Positions 56,101-64,000 of a stretch of 64,000 nucleotides of DNA are shown here, in pieces; the stretch's first letter is position 1; every line of letters begins with the position of its first letter. This stretch comes from Nymphaea colorata. Lineage: Eukaryota; Streptophyta; Magnoliopsida; Nymphaeales; Nymphaeaceae. The stretch is taken from contig NC_045140.1 in NCBI RefSeq assembly GCF_008831285.2, forward strand, positions 21,326,370 through 21,390,369. The letters run 5' to 3'. The notes under the pieces were generated by a model. It was not told the origin of the DNA, ran no database searches, and worked only from the letters and a program-made list of their open reading frames with translations. Both the position numbers and the translations under genes were made by a program.

Positions 56101-59100
56101 ATGATCAACTTGTTTACCATCTGGAGAAAAAGGAAGATGAGATCTCATGTTCTAAGGGGCAGTTTGAAAATTACAAAAGGAATACACAAACAAGTATTTC
56201 ACATTGGTACAGTGAAGAGCAATCTCTTGAAGAATCCCTAAAGAATGCTGGGAATGATGAATCTCACTTCCAGTTAAAGCTGAAGAGAATGCAACATTCT
56301 CTGGAGAAGGCCAGGAAACTGAATTTGATCTACCAATCTGATCAGGCATCCCAGTCAACATATGAACAAGAAATGGATAAAGTTAGAGAGCAGGTTGAAG
56401 CAGAAACTGCTCAAGCAATCATCTGCCTACAGGAAGAGCTTGCCATGGTTCAGCAACAGGCTAACATGATTACTGAAAAAGATCTAGAAACAGGCAAAAG
56501 GGTTAAACATTTGGAGGATTCGTCAAAAGGTTTGCAGGATAAAGTGTCTTTGCTGATGAAGGAAAACAGTAGACTTGTTGAGGAAGTTCAGAAAAGAGAT
56601 GAGGAAATGAAGTCATTGACAGAGGAGTGGGAGAAGGTAGCCTGCGAGATTGCCAAAGTGCTTGTTGATGGGAATGAGGTGATGGAAAATGCCTTGTATG
56701 AGGTTAATAGTATTGCACAATCCTTTCCTCGGAGATCCTGGATAAGTATCCAGGTTGAGAAGATGATAAGTTGCATTCTTGAAAAAGATGCACAGATAGA
56801 AGACCTAAAAAGATGCCTGATGGATGCACAAGCAGCGGGGCATGATGTAGAGTGGAAATTGCAGTCTTTAAAGGATGCAACTGTTGCTGTAACTGAAGCT
56901 CAGAAGCAGGAAATAAATGAGAAAGGAAACATGATCCTTCTTTTGAAGTCACAGCTTGATGAAAAAGCGTCAGAAATTATTGATTTGGAAAGTAAGGTTG
57001 AACTTGCAAAAATGGAGGGATCTGAATATTTTGAAATTGCAATTGAGGAGATCGAAATACAGGTTGAGAGTGCATGGCAATGGGCATTTACTTCTGATGC
57101 TGTTATGTGTGTCCTTCTTGGTGCTATAACGAACCATCCATCTGATGAATTACTTTCTGAGAGATGCTTAGCTGTGGGTGCTACATCAGTTGGTCATTTA
57201 GATGAAGAAACAGCAATGGAATTGGGAAATGATATAAGCATCCTCAATTCCTGCTTGAAAAATTGCCTGGAAAGTATTAGGGATGTTTGCAAGGGGGATG
57301 GGTTAAGGTCAACACCAAATGGTAATGAAAAGAGCTTGACGATTGAAAAGTATGTGGTTACATCTGTGAAGCCAAACCAAGAGGTATGCATAAAAATAAT
57401 GTCATGTACACACATGTTCTTGTGTTTTTCTCTTTCTCTTTGTATATATATTTTTTTCTCGTCTAAGGAATTCAGCTTTTGAACTTTTCAGTGTTGGATA
57501 CTTGGCCTGCACTTATAATGATTTTACTATTTTTTTTTCACATCCCATGAGAGCATACTTTGAATTTGTTTAAAAATTTAGCAATTCACGCTAGAGTTTG
57601 AATTGTAACTGGACTGTGTGTCCTTTTCAGATTGTGGCTAGAGAATCCCTGTATGATGGCTACCCAAAACTGGATAGGATGCTTCAGGACCATAAATATG
57701 CCTGTCAGGATGATTGTGGGAAGAGAACTCTATGCAGATTTAATGTTGACCATGCACATGATGGACATTGCACACTTTGTGACTGCATCCATGATCACAA
57801 TGAACTGAAACGCTCGACCTCTCTAATGTTGCTTTCTGAAAATGAGAGGATTGATGGTAAGGGCATCACAACTGTGCCAATTCTAAGAAAGGAAATACAC
57901 TCTGCAGTTTCCCATGCTCGGGAATTACATGTTGAGTTGAGCAGGTTACTCGCTGAGAAGAAGATGATGAAGGACTTTGAGGAACAGAGCAGGGTAAACC
58001 TTGAATCCCTTTCTGCTGAGGTTCTTAAATTGCAGGAACATATTAATCAAAGGGAAAAAGAGTTTGAGCTTACATTACTGGAGATGTGTCATAGGCTGAA
58101 TACTGTCATGGTGGCATTTCAAGAGGTTAAATACAGTTGCGTCCAACACAACAAGGTATCATATGATAATACTTGAAATTCTGTTTTAATTTTCAATAAT
58201 TTGAAGTTTTAAAATATTATTTTTGTGGCAACAATACATATTATTCTATGCTGATATTTTTCTTTGGACATAGTTCTTCAAGGCACTTTTTGTAGTTCAT
58301 GTTGTAAGTGGTGTTGATTTTGAACAGGCGATGGCTCAAGAGCTGGAAACTGCAAAAGCAACTGCAGTGGAGAAAACAGTTGAAGCATCCCAGTTGGTTA
58401 AAAATTTTGAAGAGGCCCAAGCAACTATGAGGGAAGCAGAATTTATGGTAAATGAATTAGTCAAAGCAAGTGAATCATCAAAGCTTAAGATGGAAAAAGC
58501 TAAGAAGGTGGAAGCCAAGTTGATAAGCCAGCAGGATTTCTTGCTTGGCGAAATACAGAGATTGAATTCTTCAGCCAATTTGATGAACCAAGAATTCAAT
58601 AATCTGGAAGAAGATTTCCTTTTGTCCTTAACTGAAACAAGGAGTCTGGTTATAGCACTTCAGGATCATTTTAGAGTAATCCAACTCTCTGTCATGGAAG
58701 ATCTAAAGTCAATTGCATGTGATATTTACCACTTGAAATCACTAGTTTTGGAATCAGCATGTTTGGCAAAAAAGGGTTTGGAAGATGTGTGGACTGATAT
58801 TATTGGAAAAGATTGTGCTGTATCTGTACTACACCTCTGCCACATGGGAATCTTTTTGGAGGCCGTAACTGGTTTGAATGCAGAGATAGGATTCCTTGAT
58901 CATGGACTGTCTGAATCCAATACTGTCATAGCCAGCTTGAGAGAGAATAATCTCAGAGCAAAAGGTGAACTTGAAGCATGCAGCCATCTAAGGGGAAAGC
59001 TACTAACTGATATAAAGAGCAGCTTTGACCGCATCATAAAGAAGGAAAAAGAAACTGGTCAATTTAGAGAAAAACTGAATGACTTTGAGGGGAAAATCCT

Positions 59101-62100
59101 AGATTTACAGGCTCAGGAAGAACTTCTGTTGACTAGGTCAAATAACATGTTTTCTGAGCTTGGTTTCCTGATGAAAGAAATAGATGAGAATAGCAAAAGT
59201 TCTCTAATGGCTGTACTTAACCAAGAAAATCTGTTAAGAGAACAAGAACAATTCCGTCATAAGCTGGAGGAATTTTCTAAAATGGAAAAAGGTATGCGCA
59301 TCCAGCAAGGTTTATTGAAGGAGTCAATCCTTAGACATCTTCATCTTTTTGTCGATCCTTCTATTTTTATACATAGAAGCTCATGCATAGAACAAAATGA
59401 AGGCATTGAGCACATCCAGGAACTCATGGAACAACATGCTGAGTATCTCTTGATGACATTGTCCTGTATGGACTTTGAGTTGCTTGTCTTTTCTTCAGAG
59501 TTAACACAGAAGAGTGTGGCTAACCTGTCCTTATGCATTGAGCTGGATCAGCTACGAGCCGAAAAAGAGTTAATGATTGCACAATTAGAGAAATATGCAG
59601 TCAAGGTTTCTGAATTTGAGAAAGAGCTTGAAATTGCATCAAGATTAGCTGATACTGAAGATAATCTGCTATGCAAGATCTTTAGTGGATCAACAGCCCC
59701 TGAAACAGAAGATACATCTGTGGATTTGGGGGACACGGTGAGATTTCTACAACATGTGGAATCTGAGTTTTTAAATGGGTTGACAAAGAGAACTTTAAGA
59801 ACTATTGAGTTGGGCAAAGAGCGAAATAACTTGTCTGCAGTCCTTCAAAGACTCAAAGAAGAAATAGTTCTCTTGAAAGTAGACCAGGAACTTGAAAATC
59901 AGTTCTTGGTTGATATGGATTTGGAGATGGACCTTTCTATTTGTTCTCATTCAATTATTGCCGATGAGCTTGATTTAAAAACCGAACAAATGAACTTGCA
60001 AATGGAGAAAATTAATGCACTAAGCAAAGAGAATGGGCTTTTGAGACGTAAAGTTAATGAGATCAATGACGCCAAGGAAAAATTGTCTTACGAGTTATTG
60101 AATTTCAAGGGTCAACATGCTCTTGTTACATCAGATCTAGAAAGAAGGGAAGAAGTGCTTGATCTGAAAAACGAACAAATAAACACACTAATGGAGACAA
60201 TCAAAGAATTAAGCAAAGACAATGAGCTGCTCAAAAACAAAACTGTTGAGATCAATGATGCCAAAGAAAAATTATCATATGAGTTATCAAATTTCAAAGG
60301 TCAACATGCTTTAGTTACTTCGAATCTAGAAAGAAGGGAAGAAGAGTTGGCTGTACTGCATCAACAGAGAGTTGCAACTATGCAGAGCTTGTCTACAACT
60401 GAAATAGAAAAAAAGGAACTTACCTCTGCACTTCAGAGAAAGGACAGTGTGTTGTTTTCTACTAGATCAAATGCCAATCGTTGCTTGGATTTGACTCAAC
60501 AGCTTGATATAGATGTAAGCAGAACGTATCAGAGGGTAGATAAATCACTCTCTTTCATGCTTGGTGAAGTCACTGGTGAAAGAATAAACAGTTTTTTGGA
60601 TGATCTTTCTGACGGCATTTCTGAATGTGAGATGAGGGTGCTTAAGATTATGTCAGAGTATGAATATTTGGAGAGTCTAGCTGAAGAATTGTACTCTGAA
60701 AATTTCATGATCAACTTTGAGATTACTCGAAAGGATGAGGTCTTGAAAGGATTATCATTTGATTTGAGTTTATTACAGGAGACAGCATCTAAGGCCAAGG
60801 ACCAAGAGGATGAACTCAGAGAAATGAAAGCCACACTTGTTGCTTTAGAAGGCGATCTGGACACAAAGTCAAATCAGCTTGACTGTGCTATTCAGCACAG
60901 CCAGGTGCTTGAAGCTGATATTAAAGAAAAAATTGCTCAGATTGCCTCACTGGAATTAGAAAATGCAACTGTTTTTACATCGTTGCAGGAAGTATCAAAT
61001 GAAAATTGTGAGCTAAAACGTCAATTAGATGGACTCTTGTCCTTGAAGAACTCTGTTGATAATGAACTAGAAAACAAAAGCATGTCAATTGAAGAGCTAA
61101 CTAAAGAAGCTGTAGAACTGAAGTCTTCATTAGAGAGTGTAAATATTTCGCTCACAAGCTTGAAGTCTGATCTGGAAAAAACTACTAAAGACAGGAATTT
61201 CCTGGAAGGCGAGGTTATTTCCTTAAAAGAAAAAGTAGCAGTCACACAAGCATTAGCTGAAGAAAATGAAGCAGTTGCTGCTGAAGAACGAGAGGTACCC
61301 AACCACTATGATGTTATTGGGCTGACCATTTTGTTTTCTTGTTCGAGTTGCATAATTTTAACATGGGCGTATGATAGATGGCTGAGGCAAGAAGGGCTTA
61401 TGCTGAGGACAAGGAAGAGGAGGTGAAGCTTCTAGAGAGATCTATTGAAGAGCTTGAATGTACCATCAATGTCTTGGAAAACAAGGTGCATGATCCTGTA
61501 CTAGCATTATTCTTGTCATATTATTACCATGATCTTGCATTTCATTCTGAAGCTCCTCTGACTGTTTGTGTTATTAGGTGGAAATTGTCAAAGATGAAGC
61601 TGAAAGGCAGCGTATGCAGAGTGAAGAACTGGAAATTGAGCTCCAAGCTTTGAGGCATCAAATGTCAGCATTACATACTGATGGTATGAAAACCAAAATG
61701 GATGTCACTACTAGGGAAAGTGAAGATGATTTACAAAGGTAGTACATTTTCAATATGCTGTCCTTTTGCTGGCTTCTTAGTTTTGCAAATTCTTAAATGA
61801 TGGCTTTTCTGTAGGCTCTTAGACGGACAAACAAGTGAGCTATTGGAAGCAAAAAGACAAATAGAGTTTTTAAGGAAGACAGTAATGGAGAAGGATTTTG
61901 AGGTGAGATTGTTTGTGAGAAGTAGATAATTGTATGTTCTGATGTTTTAGTGGGTCACTGGCTGCTTATCTGTTCCAACACATTGGATTGTTTGCATGTA
62001 ATGTGAAGAACAAACGTAAAGCACTGATAGACCAAACCTGGAAATCTTGATTATTTCATATCTAGATTCTAGGATAAACAAGGATTCAATAGATATAAGC

Positions 62101-64000
62101 AAGTCTTATCCCAATTACTCTGATCTTGGATCTGCCAAGCTTGCAACTCTGATGGCAAATACATCAAGCATTGGTTTTAACTGTGAAGCTACTTAATGAA
62201 TGGTATTTGGCTGCCTGGAACTGAATTTTGCTCATAATAAGCAGGTTATGTTTGTTACACTGTTCAGTTTTCTAAAGTTCTTGGATAAGCTAGTCATTTG
62301 AAATATTTTCTACAAGAGTCAACTGATATATCTTCAATTCATGGAGAAGGATCTTGAGGAGAGATTGTTTATAAAAAGTAGATAATTGTATGTTCTGATG
62401 GTTTAGTGGGTCACTGGTTGCTTATCCGATCCAACATCTTGGATTTGTTTGCATGTAATGTGAAGAATGGGGGTTAAAGCAGTGATATACCAAACCTCAA
62501 AAAACTTGATTATTTCATATCTAGGATAAGAAAGGATTCAATGGATATAATCAAGTCTTGTCCCAATTACTGGTCTTGGTTCAACCAAGCTTGCAATCCT
62601 TGTGGAAAATACATCAAGCATTGGCTTTAACTGCAAAGCTGCTTAATGAGTAGTATTTGGCTGCCTGGAACTGAATTTTGCCCATGGTAAGCAGGTTATG
62701 GTTGATAGCACTGTTCAGTCTTGAAAATTTCTTGGATATGCTAGTCATCTGAAATATTCCCCACAAGTGTCAACTGACATTGCTTCAAACTTGCAATGAG
62801 CTGGTGATCATAACCTGCTTTTTTCTGTTTATTTAATTAGAACTTGTGTGCTGCTTGTGATCATTTATGGATGTGAAGCTACTTTTGTATTATAAGATGC
62901 CAGACATTTGTAGCTTTCCATATTGTTCACAAGTGATCCTAAATTTCTCTGAGCTTGCTCATCTGCTTATTTTATGTGTTGTGTTTCACAGATTGAACAG
63001 TGCAAGTCTCACATCTCTGAGCTGACCTTGCATGCAGAGGCACAAGCGAGTGAGTACAAGCAAAAGGTAGAACCCTGTTGAACTAGCTGAGCACCAAATT
63101 TGTTGTTTTCAGGAATATGACAGGTGATAGACTAACCTTATGGAATTATAATGCAGTTCAAATCTCTAGAAGCCATGGTGCAACAAGTTAAGCCTGAACC
63201 TGCTTGTTCTCAAGCCGTTTCAGGGGGGAATATTAGAACAGAAAAAGCTCCTGCAAAAGCTAGGGGCTCTGGTTCCCCTTTCAAATGTATAGGCCTAGGA
63301 CTGGCACATCAGTTAAACTCAGAGAAGGATGAGGAGCTGTCTGTCGTAAGGCTTCGAATGGAAGAGCTGGAAGCATTGGCTGCAAGCAGGCAGAAGGAGG
63401 TAACTTCAGAAGTTCTCTCTTTTTCTTTCTTTCCCTCTCCATTTTTGTATTGAAAATGCAGAGAATTGTGTTTCGGATTTTTAAGAAGGTACCCTCTTTT
63501 TCCCTCAGATATTCATGCTGAACACAAGACTAGCTGCAGCTGAGAGCATGACACATGATGTGATCAGGGACCTTCTGGGTGTTAAATTGGATATTACTAA
63601 CTATGCTGTAAATCATCAATTCTCATATCCTCTGACCAGAGCAATTCTTTCCTTGTCTTTTCATTCTTTAACAATCACTTTCTGTTTGCAGTCTTTGCTA
63701 GACCAACAAAAGTTGCAAGAACTAACAGAAAAAGCAAGGCATCAAAGTGAACAGTTTCAAGAGAAGGTCTGATTATTGGTTTGATCAAGTTACTGGCATT
63801 TGATAGTTTGTATGTTTAAGAGCATTATTTTCTTTGCAGGAGAAGGAAGTTGTGAAGCTACGGCAACAGCTTAATGAGTTTATAGAGGAGAGGAGGGGGT
63901 GGGTTATACATAACCATTGCTTCAGCCTTCATGGAATTCTTTCTTGTTAAACTTTCAATGCTGATTATTTTTGTTGGAAAAATTGCTCCCCTTGATTAAG
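50188..64000 (+). CDS. KIN-12 class phragmoplast-orienting kinesin (POK-like), 3' truncated
   Basis: Plus-end kinesin of the plant KIN-12 class, nearest POK1/POK2, which mark the cortical division site and orient the phragmoplast. Exon 1 is 50188-50823. Large coiled-coil exons are 55725-57383, 57631-58155 and 58328-61294. Some 31 exons join in phase for about 2,900 residues, and the window ends in an intron after about 63898. A basic, Pro/Ser-rich N-terminus of about 210 residues precedes the motor. The motor has FAYGQTGSGKT (P-loop, about 288-298, split by an intron), NRESSRSHS (about 414-422), [10 protein letters not shown] (447-456), [20 protein letters not shown] and [12 protein letters not shown]. 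The rest is long coiled coil with a Cys/His-rich cluster near 57,690-57,810. The exon 10 end is ambiguous (53222 or 53240, both in frame). Arabidopsis POK2 is of comparable length. Confidence 0.93.
59969..60346 (+). repeat. 63-codon tandem duplication in the kinesin coiled coil
   Basis: Two adjacent 189-bp units (59969-60157 and 60158-60346), each opening with LDLK and containing [13 protein letters not shown] then [11 protein letters not shown] and LERREE. They lie in one exon at about residues 2160-2287. Nine heptads per unit keep the coiled-coil register. Confidence 0.92.
61885..62794 (+). repeat. 455-bp intronic tandem duplication including an exon end
   Basis: Copy A (61885-62340) and copy B (62341-62794) are directly adjacent and diverged by perhaps a tenth. 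Copy A begins in exon 26 (ATGGAGAAGGATTTTGAG, exon end 61902) and runs through the donor GTGAGA. Copy B repeats ATGGAGAAGGATCTTGAG but reads GAGAGA where the donor should be, so it has no splice site. The intron therefore holds a pseudo-exon end. Confidence 0.9.

Noticed and set aside
61295-61426. Read-through of the large kinesin exon past 61294
   Set aside because: The extra codons lose coiled-coil character and end in a stop; a good donor at 61295 and acceptor at 61377 restore the frame and the helical pattern.
1-64000. CRISPR arrays, rRNA, bacterial operons or a novel defence-type gene cluster
   Set aside because: Nothing of this kind appears; no regular spacer-repeat structure, no rRNA-like sequence, and the genes are ordinary plant nuclear genes. 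I also found no convincing tRNA gene by eye; a tRNA-covariance scan would be decisive.

Overview
This is nuclear DNA from a flowering plant. The evidence is multi-exon genes with GT-AG introns, a plant-type Ty1/copia retrotransposon primed by initiator-Met tRNA, small hAT-like elements, and plant-specific gene families (thylakoidal processing peptidase, KIN-12/POK kinesin). I cannot name the species. All confident genes are on the + strand.

Layout. 1-6.0 kb: no recognisable gene, with repeats that include a long (AT)n tract. 6.27-8.68 kb: a complete six-exon gene for a plastid type I signal peptidase (thylakoidal processing peptidase). 10.18-10.85 kb: a hAT-like non-autonomous element. About 11.1-27.5 kb: a Lines-family gene. 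One of its introns holds a very young 5,075-bp copia element (12,771-17,845; identical LTRs, TCCAG target duplication) and another holds a 355-bp hAT-like MITE with a perfect 8-bp target duplication. 31.5-32.4 kb: a truncated, frameshifted copy of the peptidase leader and first exon. 34.05-42.53 kb: a direct tandem duplication (two units of about 3.9 kb) carrying two 2-oxoglutarate/Fe(II) dioxygenase genes. The first copy has lost a conserved Tyr of the cofactor pocket. 43.17-47.29 kb: ATG101, a core autophagy-initiation protein, in seven coding exons. 50.19 kb to the window end: a giant KIN-12 class (POK1/POK2-like) phragmoplast-orienting kinesin, about 31 exons so far and truncated by the window edge.

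These are independent housekeeping or specialised genes and not an operon-like system: plastid protein maturation, a Lines-type protein of unclear role, oxidative small-molecule metabolism, autophagy, and division-plane orientation in cytokinesis. From memory, the Arabidopsis 2OG oxygenase pair At3g19000/At3g19010 lies close to POK2 (At3g19050), so the dioxygenase-to-kinesin order here may be conserved microsynteny. I did not find an undescribed molecular system. The most informative observations are evolutionary: a cofactor-site deletion in one of two tandem enzyme genes, promoter-side divergence at the duplication breakpoint, a hAT-like insertion whose empty site is kept in the sister duplicate, tandem duplications inside the kinesin (one of protein sequence, one of an exon end plus intron), and a Cys/His-rich cluster inside its coiled-coil tail.

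Exon boundaries were set by hand from GT-AG sites, reading-phase continuity and family resemblance. No alignment or database search was run.
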